Of a DNA stretch of 41,320 nt, positions 34,032 to 41,320 are shown piece after piece. The first letter of the stretch is position 1; the number at the start of each line of letters is the position of its first letter. The position numbers were made by a program, and so were the translations under genes. The stretch comes from JABMMZ01 sp964505065 (GTDB lineage Bacteria > Bacteroidota > Bacteroidia > NS11-12g > UBA955): assembly GCA_964505065.1 (NCBI GenBank), contig CAZDGF010000033.1, forward strand, positions 1 through 41,320, read 5' to 3'. The notes beneath the pieces are model-generated. The model worked only from the letters and a program-made list of their open reading frames with translations. It was not told the origin of the DNA and made no database searches.

Positions 34032-34637
34032 CTATGCGAAATAAAGAAATATTATTAAATAAACCCAAAGAATACCTAAAAAATGCCAATAAGTTTTGCA
34101 AATATTTATAAACACTAAGTTTTTTTTATGGATTAAAAGTCTGTTAGCCCTTACGATAGCTACTATTAACAAGGTAATACCGCCAATAATATGAAGAAAA
34201 TGTGCGCCTGCTATAACATATAAAAATGAAGCTGAAATTTCGCCAGGTTCTTTGTTGGAAAAATACAGCCCTTGGCTATACATATCTTTAGCTGCCAAAT
34301 ATTGCGATACACAAAAGAAAATACCCAATACCAAAGTAATGGTAAGCAATGCAGGCACTTTTTGTATATCATCATTTTTTGCCGATTTATAAGCCAATTG
34401 CATAAATACACTCGATACGATAATTACAATTGTACTTATCCAAAATTGTAGCGGTAATTTAAAAATTAACCAAGCGTTATTGCTCAAGCCATCTGTTTTA
34501 TGCACCCAATAAGCACTGCTAAAGGCGGCAAATAGCATTACACTTGCCACCATTAACAATATGATTAAAAAATATTTTTCGTTTACTGCATAATTTTTTT
34601 TGGGTGTTGTCATATTTGAGTTTAAAGTATTGTTCAT
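34032..34637 (-). CDS. Cytochrome c oxidase subunit III family protein (copy 2)
   Basis: 201 aa with five helices. AHFLHIIGGITLLIVA and YWHFLGILWVYLI are the family signatures. The first helix region (FLIILLMVASVMLFAAFSSAYWVHK) resembles Bacteroidota heme-copper oxidase subunit III paralogs. Two subunit III genes in a row are usual in this phylum; whether both are in one complex is not shown. It follows ctaB by 12 bp. Confidence 0.9.
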   Translation of the reverse strand: MNNTLNSNMTTPKKNYAVNEKYFLIILLMVASVMLFAAFSSAYWVHKTDGLSNNAWLIFKLPLQFWISTIVIIVSSVFMQLAYKSAKNDDIQKVPALLTITLVLGIFFCVSQYLAAKDMYSQGLYFSNKEPGEISASFLYVIAGAHFLHIIGGITLLIVAIVRANRLLIHKKNLVFINICKTYWHFLGILWVYLIIFLYFA

Positions 34638-34649
34638 TTAAAAAAAGGT

Positions 34650-35555
34650 TTATAAAAAATAACTGATAAGTACCAAAGGCATATAAAACAAAGAAGCAAA
34701 CATTAATTTTTTAGCACTTTCTATGGTCATTTCTTGGTATAGTTTAAAGGCTCTGTAAAGTAAATATCCACCAGCAGGCACAATTAAAAATAAGCCATTT
34801 AGGGTTGCAAAATTATCAAGTGTTAAAAGGTAAATACTTATAACGATTAACATACCGCTGTACCAAACTGTTTGCAAAGCATTGCGTTTTGTTCTTCCTT
34901 CGTAAGAAGGTAAAAGTGTGTAACCTGCTTTTCTATAATCGTCTTCCAATATCCAGGCTATTGCCCAAAAATGCGGAAACTGCCAAAAAAATTGAACTAC
35001 AAACAATAAAATTGCAATATCATCTATATTACCAACAACAGCTACCCAGCCTATTGCAGGAGGCAATGCCCCAGGAATAGCACCTACAAATACTGCCATT
35101 GGGGTTTCCTTTTTTAAAGGCGTATAAGCCAAAGCATAAGTAAATAAACTCAATAAACTTAACAAAGCGCAACGCCCATTTACCGCATAAGCCAATAAAA
35201 ACAAGCCTAAAGCTGCACATACACTGCTAAAAACCAAAGCATCGTTTACACTCATTCTGCCATTTGCCACAGGTCTATCTTGTGTGCGAGTCATCATTTT
35301 ATCCAAATCTTTTTCCCATATTTGATTAAAACCATTGGCTGCCGCTGTTACCAACATTCCGCCCAATGTTAAACCAAATACTACACTCCAATTAAAAGAT
35401 ATTCCTGTTTTTTGTAATCCTAAAAAATAACAAATTAAAGTTGTGCCAACTACGGTAGTACTTAATCTGAATTTACTTAATAAAAAATAATCTTTAAAAA
35501 ACTGTTTGCTTAATGGTTCAGGGGCTTGAGTAATATGTTTATCTGTGTTTTCCAA
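34650..35555 (-). CDS. ctaB: Protoheme IX farnesyltransferase (heme O synthase)
   Basis: 301-aa UbiA-type prenyltransferase with eight or nine helices. The first Asp-rich motif is NGFNQIWEKDLDKMMTRTQDRP (N, D and D positions intact), the second is EDDYRKAGYTLLPS. It transfers a farnesyl group to heme B to make heme O, the precursor of heme A. Also named CyoE. It lies 8 bp after ctaA, and both feed heme A to subunit I encoded upstream. Confidence 0.95.
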   Translation of the reverse strand: MENTDKHITQAPEPLSKQFFKDYFLLSKFRLSTTVVGTTLICYFLGLQKTGISFNWSVVFGLTLGGMLVTAAANGFNQIWEKDLDKMMTRTQDRPVANGRMSVNDALVFSSVCAALGLFLLAYAVNGRCALLSLLSLFTYALAYTPLKKETPMAVFVGAIPGALPPAIGWVAVVGNIDDIAILLFVVQFFWQFPHFWAIAWILEDDYRKAGYTLLPSYEGRTKRNALQTVWYSGMLIVISIYLLTLDNFATLNGLFLIVPAGGYLLYRAFKLYQEMTIESAKKLMFASLFYMPLVLISYFL

Positions 35556-35563
35556 TATTGTAT

Positions 35564-36595
35564 TTACTTTTTAGTAGTTGAAAAAATAGCTGTGCAAATA
35601 TACAATGAAAGCCCGAATACTACACCTGCTAAAAACACATGCCCTACTTGGGCTATTACAGGAAATTTAAGTTGTAAATTTACCAAGCCTGTAATGTATT
35701 GCAATATAAAAGTTGTAGGAATTGCCAACAATACCAAAGTCCATTTTTTATCTAATTTTCCTTTTAAACTAAACAATGGCACTATGCAAAACAAAATTAA
35801 AATTATAGCTAAAATGCGGTGTATAGAAAATATTGAGCCTAAAGCTGTTAAATTTAAAGTGTTATTGGCATACAATGCGCCTGTTTTTATTGAATAATCT
35901 GTAACTTGACGCAATTGTGTACCATAATAAATTTGTACCAATGACAATAAAAGTAAGAAAACATAAAACCATTTGAATTTAGATAATCCAAAGTTTTGTC
36001 CATTAATAGTGCTATTTGAAATACTGATTATAAAAAAAGCCAAAGCTGCATAAGCGGCTAAATAATGTATTGTTACTAAAAAAGGAAATAAATTGGTGGC
36101 TACTACAATACTTCCGAGCCAACCGTTAAACAACATCATTATAAAACCTAAAACACCAAACCAAAATTTAGTTTTATTGGTTTTGAAACGTGCTTTAATT
36201 AAAGTAAGCATAAAACCCAAAGCAAAAATACCTGAAAGAACGCCTACCAAACGGTTCAAATACTCTGTCCAAGCTTTGCGTGTATTAAATTCTTCAGGTA
36301 TGTAAAGTTCGGGGTCGTTTAAAATGGCTTGCGCTTGTTTTTCATAACCCATTTTAGTTAATAAATTTGCAAATTTTTGTGCTTTTTTTAAGCGTTTAGC
36401 CAATTGAATTTCTTTATAATCCGTTGGCAATTGGTTTAATTTTGTAGGAGGAATATAGCGGTCGTAGCATTTAGGCCAATCGGGGCAACCCATTCCGCTG
36501 CCAGTACTTCGCACAATGCCGCCAGCCAATAGCAATAAAAAAACCGAAAAAATGGTTAAAATTCCAAATTTTCGGTTTAAGTTAGTAAAATTCAT
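35564..36595 (-). CDS. ctaA: Heme A synthase (COX15/CtaA family)
   Basis: 343 aa with eight helices. LLAGGIVRSTGSGMGCPDWPKC is the N-terminal signature (the GMGCPDWP motif), and a loop with EEFNTRKAWTEYLNRLVGV gives the next family motif. Candidate heme-ligand His residues occur in TIHYLAAY, FSIHRILA and VGHVFLAG. It oxidises the methyl of heme O to the formyl of heme A. Located directly downstream of ctaD. Confidence 0.95.
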   Translation of the reverse strand: MNFTNLNRKFGILTIFSVFLLLLAGGIVRSTGSGMGCPDWPKCYDRYIPPTKLNQLPTDYKEIQLAKRLKKAQKFANLLTKMGYEKQAQAILNDPELYIPEEFNTRKAWTEYLNRLVGVLSGIFALGFMLTLIKARFKTNKTKFWFGVLGFIMMLFNGWLGSIVVATNLFPFLVTIHYLAAYAALAFFIISISNSTINGQNFGLSKFKWFYVFLLLLSLVQIYYGTQLRQVTDYSIKTGALYANNTLNLTALGSIFSIHRILAIILILFCIVPLFSLKGKLDKKWTLVLLAIPTTFILQYITGLVNLQLKFPVIAQVGHVFLAGVVFGLSLYICTAIFSTTKK

Positions 36596-36638
36596 TTTTT
36601 ATATTAGAATGTAATTTATTGCAATTACATTTTGTTAT

Positions 36639-38549
36639 TTATGCTCTTTTAAATGAAAACAAGTAAGCAAACGAAGAGAAAAACACTTTTGATGCTGAAT
36701 CTTTTCTTTCAATCGTTGTATTTTCTGCTACAATTGGTGCTTCATAATGCGCTGGTTCGCCATTGCCAATTTCATATTGAGGAAAATAATCCAATTCTCT
36801 ATCAGGGCGACTATACTCATGCGGACCTCTGTAAACAGTAGGTATTGCACCAGGCCAGTTGCCGTGAAGATGTTCTACTGGTGTGCTCCACTCCAAAGTA
36901 TTGCTTTCCCAAGGATTTTGAGTAGCTTTTTTACCTTTTACCATGCTGCTAAAGAAATTGTACAAGAATATTAATTGTGCAACACCGCCCATAATAGCTG
37001 ATAAGGTAATAAATATGTTAACATTTACCCATATACCAAATTCAGGAATTAATGTAAATTGATAATATCTTCTTGGAACGCCAGCTAAACCCATAAAGTG
37101 CATTGGAAAAAATACCATATAAGCAGATGCAAATGTTAACCAAAAATGTATGCTACCCAAAGTAGAGTTCATCATTCTGCCAAACATTTTAGGATACCAA
37201 TGGTAAATACCTGCCAACATACCAAATATAGCTGCACTACCCATAACTAAATGGAAATGTGCTACAACAAAATAGCTATCGTGCATTTGAATATCTAAAG
37301 CTGAATTACCTAAATAAATACCTGTTAATCCACCAGAAATAAAGAAAGATACCAAACCAATGGCAAACAACATGGCAGGTGTAAAACGAATATTACCTTT
37401 CCATAATGTAGCTAAATAATTGAATGTTTTTACGGCAGAAGGTACAGCAATTACCAATGTTACATACATAAATACTGTTCCCAAAAATGGATTCATACCA
37501 GTAATAAACATGTGATGCCCCCAAACAATAAATGACAATACAGAAATACCTATTAAAGAAATAACCATTGCTGTATAACCAAAAATAGGTTTGCGTGCAT
37601 TTGTAGCTATTACCTCTGATGTAATACCCAAAGCTGGCATTAAGATGATGTAAACCTCTGGGTGTCCTAAAAACCAAAATAAATGCTGATACATTACAGG
37701 GCTACCACCGCTATTGGTTAATGCACCAATGCCGCTTAAATAAATATCGCTCAAGTAAAAACTTGTACCAAAACTTCTATCAAAAATTAAGAATAAACCA
37801 GCACCTAAAAGTACAGGGAAAGACAATAAACCCAAAATAGCAGTTAATAAAAATGCCCATATTGTAAGTGGCATTCTATTCATACTCATACCTTTTGTAC
37901 GCATATTTAAAACAGTAACAATATAATTTATACCACCCAATAATGCTGACACGATAAATAAAATAATAGCTACCAACCAAAGGGTTGTACCCAATCCAGA
38001 ACCAGGCATAGCTTTAGGCAATGCACTTAATGGTGGATATACCGTCCATCCGCTTGACGCAGGACCTGTTTCTACAAAAAATGAAGACATTAATACAACT
38101 GATGACATAAAGAAAAACCAGTAGGATAACATATTCATAAATGGCGAAGCCATATCGCGAGCACCTACTTGAAGGGGAATTAATAAATTACTAAATGTAC
38201 CACTTAAACCAGCAGTTAACACATAAAACACCATAATAGTGCCATGTATTGTAACCAATGCCATGTAATAGTTAGGGTCTAACTTGCCGTCTTTTCCCCA
38301 TTTGCCCAAAAGAGTTTCAAAAATTGGAAAAGTTTCATCGGGCCAAGCCAATTGCAAACGGAACAGTAAAGACATTAACATGCCCAAACATCCCATAATA
38401 ATACCTGTAATTAAAAATTGCTTAGATATCATTTTATGGTCGGTACTAAAAATGTACTTTCTTATAAATGATGGCTCATGATGATGGTGGTCATCGTGGT
38501 GGTCTTGGTGTACGCTTGCGTGAGTATCGGTTAATGTTGCTGTGTTCAT
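36639..38549 (-). CDS. ctaD: Cytochrome c oxidase subunit I
   Basis: 636 aa, twelve or more helices; holds heme a and the heme a3-CuB centre where O2 is reduced. Visible sites: WFLGHPEVYIIL with the cross-linked His-Tyr pair, IVWGHHMFITG with the two CuB His residues, and DSYFVVAHFHLVMG with the a3 and a ligands. TIHGTIMVFYVL is the first heme a ligand region. The N-terminus has an unusual cluster of nine His within residues 10-24 before the first helix, a trait I recall in other Bacteroidota ctaD genes. Its ATG is 48 bp after ctaC. Confidence 0.97.
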   Translation of the reverse strand: MNTATLTDTHASVHQDHHDDHHHHEPSFIRKYIFSTDHKMISKQFLITGIIMGCLGMLMSLLFRLQLAWPDETFPIFETLLGKWGKDGKLDPNYYMALVTIHGTIMVFYVLTAGLSGTFSNLLIPLQVGARDMASPFMNMLSYWFFFMSSVVLMSSFFVETGPASSGWTVYPPLSALPKAMPGSGLGTTLWLVAIILFIVSALLGGINYIVTVLNMRTKGMSMNRMPLTIWAFLLTAILGLLSFPVLLGAGLFLIFDRSFGTSFYLSDIYLSGIGALTNSGGSPVMYQHLFWFLGHPEVYIILMPALGITSEVIATNARKPIFGYTAMVISLIGISVLSFIVWGHHMFITGMNPFLGTVFMYVTLVIAVPSAVKTFNYLATLWKGNIRFTPAMLFAIGLVSFFISGGLTGIYLGNSALDIQMHDSYFVVAHFHLVMGSAAIFGMLAGIYHWYPKMFGRMMNSTLGSIHFWLTFASAYMVFFPMHFMGLAGVPRRYYQFTLIPEFGIWVNVNIFITLSAIMGGVAQLIFLYNFFSSMVKGKKATQNPWESNTLEWSTPVEHLHGNWPGAIPTVYRGPHEYSRPDRELDYFPQYEIGNGEPAHYEAPIVAENTTIERKDSASKVFFSSFAYLFSFKRA

Positions 38550-38597
38550 TGCTTACTAACTTTTATATTTTTTTAACAGTTAAAAATAGATTTTGAT

Positions 38598-40160
38598 TTA
38601 TTTGATAGCAATTCTTTTGCTAAGTACTTTATTTTGAGTCATTTTTTTTATAGTATCAACTGTATTATTAGTTGTATCTATTGTAGAAACTGGCACTGCA
38701 ATTGGTTTGGGTAATTCTTTAAATGCTGGCTTTTGTTTTGCAAGCCAAGCATCTACGGCTTCTTGGTTCTCTTCTATTACCACTTTCATTTTCATATTGT
38801 AGTGAGATGTTCCGCATATTTTATTGCAAAACAAGTAATATTCAAAGTCTTTGCCATTTTCATTTTTTGCCTCGGCAGTTGTTTTTGTAGGTATAAATGT
38901 AAATTTGGTAGGCATACCTGGCACTACGTTCATTTGCACTCTAAAATGTGGCAACCAAGCACTGTGTATAATATCGCGAGAGCGGAATAAGAATGTAACG
39001 GTTTTGCCTTTTGCCAAATGAACTTCTTGCGATATTACATCATCTTCAGCTGCATTGGTAAATGTAGAAGCATATATTTTTTGACTGCTAATAATGGTTT
39101 TTATTCTTTCTATTTGCTTTGTTTTTCTGTTGATAGAGGCTTCTAATTCCTCTTTGGTATCGCCATTGCAAATCATTTCTATTTGTTTTTCAGTGCTTTC
39201 AATGGCTTTAGAATCTTGTAAATCTGTAGCTGCTTTTAAATCATTTTTTAATCCTTCTAATGTTTGAGGTAAATTTAAAAGTGCTGCTTGGTCTTGTTTT
39301 ATTTTACCTACCAATTCCACCAATAACGAATCTACTTGTGGGCGATAAGCCAATCCTAATTTGTTTGTTCCAGAAATAAATTTATAATCTACTTCGCCTA
39401 ATACATTATCTGCACCAGCATAACGTGCTGTCCAAGCAAATTGCTCTGCAAATATTTCTATTTTTGTAATTTTTTCTTTGGTGTATTCTTCAGCATATAC
39501 AATGCTTCTCCAAGTTTGATGTCCACGCAATACCAAAATAGTTAATACTATGGCAGGAATTATTGTCCAAAACAATTCTAATCTATTGTTATGGGCAAAA
39601 TACAAGGCTTTTCTGCCCTCTTTATGCGCATATTTAAAAGGAAACCAAAACAATAAAATTTGAGTAGCAACAAAAACAATAGTCGTTAAAATTAAGGTAA
39701 TTCTAAACATGCTGTCATAAGTTTCGCCATGCGCACTACTTGCATTGCCTAATAATATCAATTTACCATGTACTTGGTATTCCCAAGCTACACATACAAG
39801 CCCAACTATCATAAACAACAGCATAATCCATTTATTTACGTTATTGCCATTAATAGATTCTCTGCCTGTAATACGGGTAGTTAAAGCGCTAATATCAAAA
39901 GCATTTGCCAATACAAGTACCAATAAAATAGAGAATATTAAAATACTCCATTTAATTCTTGAAGCTAAAATATCTTCTTCTGTTTCTACTTTTACAGGCT
40001 CGTATTTGTATTCATCTGCACCAAAAGCAGGTTTATCTGCTGTAATACGTTGGGTAGATACTTTGCTAATATTAGCCGATTTGTAAATAATAGTGCTTGT
40101 AAACAAAAGTAAAAGTGCTACTACACCTAATTTGAAACTGTTTTTTAATATTGTATTCAT
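38598..40160 (-). CDS. ctaC: Cytochrome c oxidase subunit II with an extra coiled-coil insertion
   Basis: 520 aa, well above the 300-400 usual. A signal/first helix (9-27) and further helices (about 70-90, 112-126, 152-173, 195-212) precede the cupredoxin domain. The CuA ligands are intact: His399 (IIHSAW), Cys445 and Cys449 (CNKIC), His453 and Met456. FAWTARYAG (about 241-249) is the domain's start. Between it and DDVISQEVHLAKGK lies a charged helical insertion (about 272-368) rich in Lys/Glu/Gln with heptad-like Leu and Ile. No heme-binding CxxCH, so it accepts electrons from a separate cytochrome. First gene of the oxidase operon. Confidence 0.95.
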   Translation of the reverse strand: MNTILKNSFKLGVVALLLLFTSTIIYKSANISKVSTQRITADKPAFGADEYKYEPVKVETEEDILASRIKWSILIFSILLVLVLANAFDISALTTRITGRESINGNNVNKWIMLLFMIVGLVCVAWEYQVHGKLILLGNASSAHGETYDSMFRITLILTTIVFVATQILLFWFPFKYAHKEGRKALYFAHNNRLELFWTIIPAIVLTILVLRGHQTWRSIVYAEEYTKEKITKIEIFAEQFAWTARYAGADNVLGEVDYKFISGTNKLGLAYRPQVDSLLVELVGKIKQDQAALLNLPQTLEGLKNDLKAATDLQDSKAIESTEKQIEMICNGDTKEELEASINRKTKQIERIKTIISSQKIYASTFTNAAEDDVISQEVHLAKGKTVTFLFRSRDIIHSAWLPHFRVQMNVVPGMPTKFTFIPTKTTAEAKNENGKDFEYYLFCNKICGTSHYNMKMKVVIEENQEAVDAWLAKQKPAFKELPKPIAVPVSTIDTTNNTVDTIKKMTQNKVLSKRIAIK

Positions 40161-40202
40161 TTAGTTATTTAAACTTTGGAAAGGTACTTTTTTAATTGTG
40201 CG

Positions 40203-40236
40203 CAAATTTATTGTTATTTTTAATAAATTTTACAAA
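40203..40236 (-). promoter_or_regulatory. Promoter of the cytochrome oxidase operon
   Basis: On the minus strand TTTG (40236-40233), 22 bases, then TAAATTTG (40210-40203). The leader to the ctaC ATG at 40160 would be about 37 nt. Inter-gene gaps downstream are 48 bp or less (one overlap), so this promoter could serve all nine genes to 31634. Confidence 0.5.
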
Positions 40237-40298
40237 AAAATGACTGATTTATCTACAAAGATATTATTTAGAATAATTTTAAATAAGGCAATTTTTAA

Positions 40299-40745
40299 TT
40301 ACCTTAATCTATCGGCAGAAGATAATAAATTGATATCTTTTTTAATGGCTAGAAAAGCTAGAAAATTAAATACTAAATAGAAAATTGGAATAAATATTAC
40401 CAACAAGTAATTTGTATTATCTCCACTTTTTAAAAAATTTATAACGAAATAATTCAATAGAAATGAAATGATAAAAATTAAAATCCAAAAGAAATTAAAT
40501 TTGGTTAAAAACAGTTGCTTTTCTAATAACTTTAATTGTGGAACTTTAAATAAATGAACAACAGCATACAAAGAAGAAACACCAATTAAAGATAAACAAA
40601 TTAAATTAGCATAGTTGTAATCTTCATAGTTATCCCAAATTGTTAGATATTCCTTTCCTACAATTATAAATGGATTGACAATTAAAACAAATAATGTAAA
40701 TATTGCTAAAATTATGAAATAAAAAGTTTGTATCCTAAAAAACAT
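40299..40745 (-). CDS. DUF4293 membrane protein, downstream copy
   Basis: 148 aa with four membrane helices (about 7-26, 44-63, 83-103, 113-135). The C-terminus, AIKKDINLLSSADRLR, is the DUF4293 signature. The last 15 residues are identical to those of the neighbouring copy, while the rest has diverged. The function is unknown. It lies 49 bp after its paralog and probably shares its message. The first residues (MFFRIQTFYF) replace the MIQRIQ start of the family. Confidence 0.82.
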   Translation of the reverse strand: MFFRIQTFYFIILAIFTLFVLIVNPFIIVGKEYLTIWDNYEDYNYANLICLSLIGVSSLYAVVHLFKVPQLKLLEKQLFLTKFNFFWILIFIISFLLNYFVINFLKSGDNTNYLLVIFIPIFYLVFNFLAFLAIKKDINLLSSADRLR

Positions 40746-40794
40746 TTGGTAAAAATAATTTTATTTTTTCAATTATTACCCCATACCAAACTAA

Positions 40795-41214
40795 TTACCT
40801 TAATCTATCGGCTGAAGATAATAAATTGATGTCTTTTTTGATGCCTTTTAGGGCTATAAAATGGCATAAAATTAAAATTAAACTAAGCGCGTTTGTTTTT
40901 AAGTAATCAGCAAAAGTAGGGCTTTGCAAATGGGCTTGTATTTTATATTGGTGTGAAGTAATAAAGCAAAAAACAAAATAAATTAAAAGCAACAAAAAAT
41001 TTAATTGAACTATTTTTTTTTGCATACTTAATTTTTTAAATTGAAAAATGGCTACAACAGCTAAAATAAATATTACAAAAAACAAACTAATTTCTATATA
41101 AAAATTAATGCCGACTTTCCTAAAATCAATAATTGCTTGGCTTCTTAAATAAAAGCTTACCAACATAAGCACAATAGTTATTGCTAAAAAAAGGTTTTGA
41201 ATGCGTTGTATCAT
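40795..41214 (-). CDS. DUF4293 membrane protein, upstream copy
   Basis: 139 aa, four membrane helices (about 7-23, 39-60, 70-90, 110-126). It starts MIQRIQNLFLAI and ends GIKKDINLLSSADRLR, both typical of DUF4293. The function is unknown. The first gene of the pair, with a TATTTTTG box 5 bp before its ATG. As far as I recall, DUF4293 genes in Bacteroidota often lie divergent from rho, which would fit a plus-strand gene starting just beyond the right edge. Confidence 0.85.
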   Translation of the reverse strand: MIQRIQNLFLAITIVLMLVSFYLRSQAIIDFRKVGINFYIEISLFFVIFILAVVAIFQFKKLSMQKKIVQLNFLLLLIYFVFCFITSHQYKIQAHLQSPTFADYLKTNALSLILILCHFIALKGIKKDINLLSSADRLR

Positions 41215-41219
41215 GATGG

Positions 41220-41227
41220 CAAAAATA
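41220..41227 (-). promoter_or_regulatory. -7 box of the DUF4293 pair
   Basis: TATTTTTG on the minus strand matches TAnnTTTG and ends 5 bp before the ATG at 41214, another near-leaderless arrangement. Confidence 0.4.
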
Positions 41228-41309
41228 ATAACAATGCTTGAATTATCTTTTAATATTAAAATATTTTAAACTGTATATCCGTAAACATTCATAAATTAAA
41301 AAAAGTTAT

Positions 41310-41317
41310 TATATTTG
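41310..41317 (+). promoter_or_regulatory. -7 box of a plus-strand gene beyond the right edge
   Basis: TATATTTG followed by CAG at the very end of the window matches TAnnTTTG exactly. Its gene lies outside, divergent from the DUF4293 pair. No strong -33 TTG at 19-22 bp. Confidence 0.45.
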
Positions 41318-41320
41318 CAG

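Noticed and set aside
32862..40160. Oxidase operon as a novel system
   Set aside because: Gene content and order are those of ordinary Bacteroidota aa3-type cytochrome c oxidase loci; only the CtaC insertion stands out.
40198..40380. 60-codon plus-strand frame upstream of ctaC
   Set aside because: Overlaps the ctaC promoter and the antisense of the DUF4293 gene; Lys/Phe/Asn-rich as expected of random AT-rich sequence.

Overview
The window looks like chromosomal DNA of an AT-rich member of the Bacteroidota, probably an uncultivated Chitinophagales/Sphingobacteriales-like lineage; the order is inference. The reasons are two proteins with type IX secretion (T9SS) C-terminal sorting tails, a DUF1800/DUF1501 pair, two DUF4293 proteins, a long Bacteroidota-type signal peptidase I, and promoters of the Bacteroidota form TTG-N19..22-TAnnTTTG. 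No tRNA, rRNA, CRISPR array, phage gene or intact transposase gene was recognised.

Layout. 1-5.9 kb: the first codons of a minus-strand gene, a GT2-like glycosyltransferase, gpsA, an FMN reductase, a MeaB GTPase with an aldehyde dehydrogenase, and an AbiEii-type nucleotidyltransferase with a DUF6922 partner (candidate toxin-antitoxin or defence pair). 6-9.4 kb: DUF1800 and DUF1501 proteins, the second with a T9SS tail. 9.4-10.1 kb: a non-coding stretch with a 562-bp, hairpin-rich element bounded by inverted repeats. 10.1-15.5 kb: ftsE, ung, a small membrane-protein cassette, a secreted hypothetical, a composite repeat and clpB. 15.7-25.3 kb: an SPFH lipoprotein, dapB, lepB, an RDD protein, an EEP-fold lipoprotein, ppk1, a BadF/NagK-type kinase and a degenerate GH13-like lipoprotein. 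25.3-29.5 kb: a T9SS cargo, a rhodanese and a seven-heme cytochrome with TPRs. 29.5-31.5 kb: repeats, a tandem UspA protein and a YebC/TACO1 protein.

31.6-40.2 kb is a compact nine-gene minus-strand operon for an aa3-type cytochrome c oxidase: ctaC, ctaD, ctaA (heme A synthase), ctaB (heme O synthase), two subunit III genes, subunit IV, SCO copper chaperone, DUF420. It encodes the enzyme with its heme and copper assembly factors, and a promoter lies just upstream of ctaC. 40.3-41.2 kb holds two tandem DUF4293 genes, and a divergent promoter sits at the right edge.

The less ordinary material is in the gaps. It includes near-leaderless promoters, short word-like repeats that abut or supply stop codons, a dispersed CTTCGACAAGCTCA repeat that also lies in frame inside the cytochrome gene, and the 562-bp element. 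Among proteins, the DUF6922/AbiEii pair, the catalytically degenerate amylase-like lipoprotein and the CuA subunit with a coiled-coil insertion deserve a second look.
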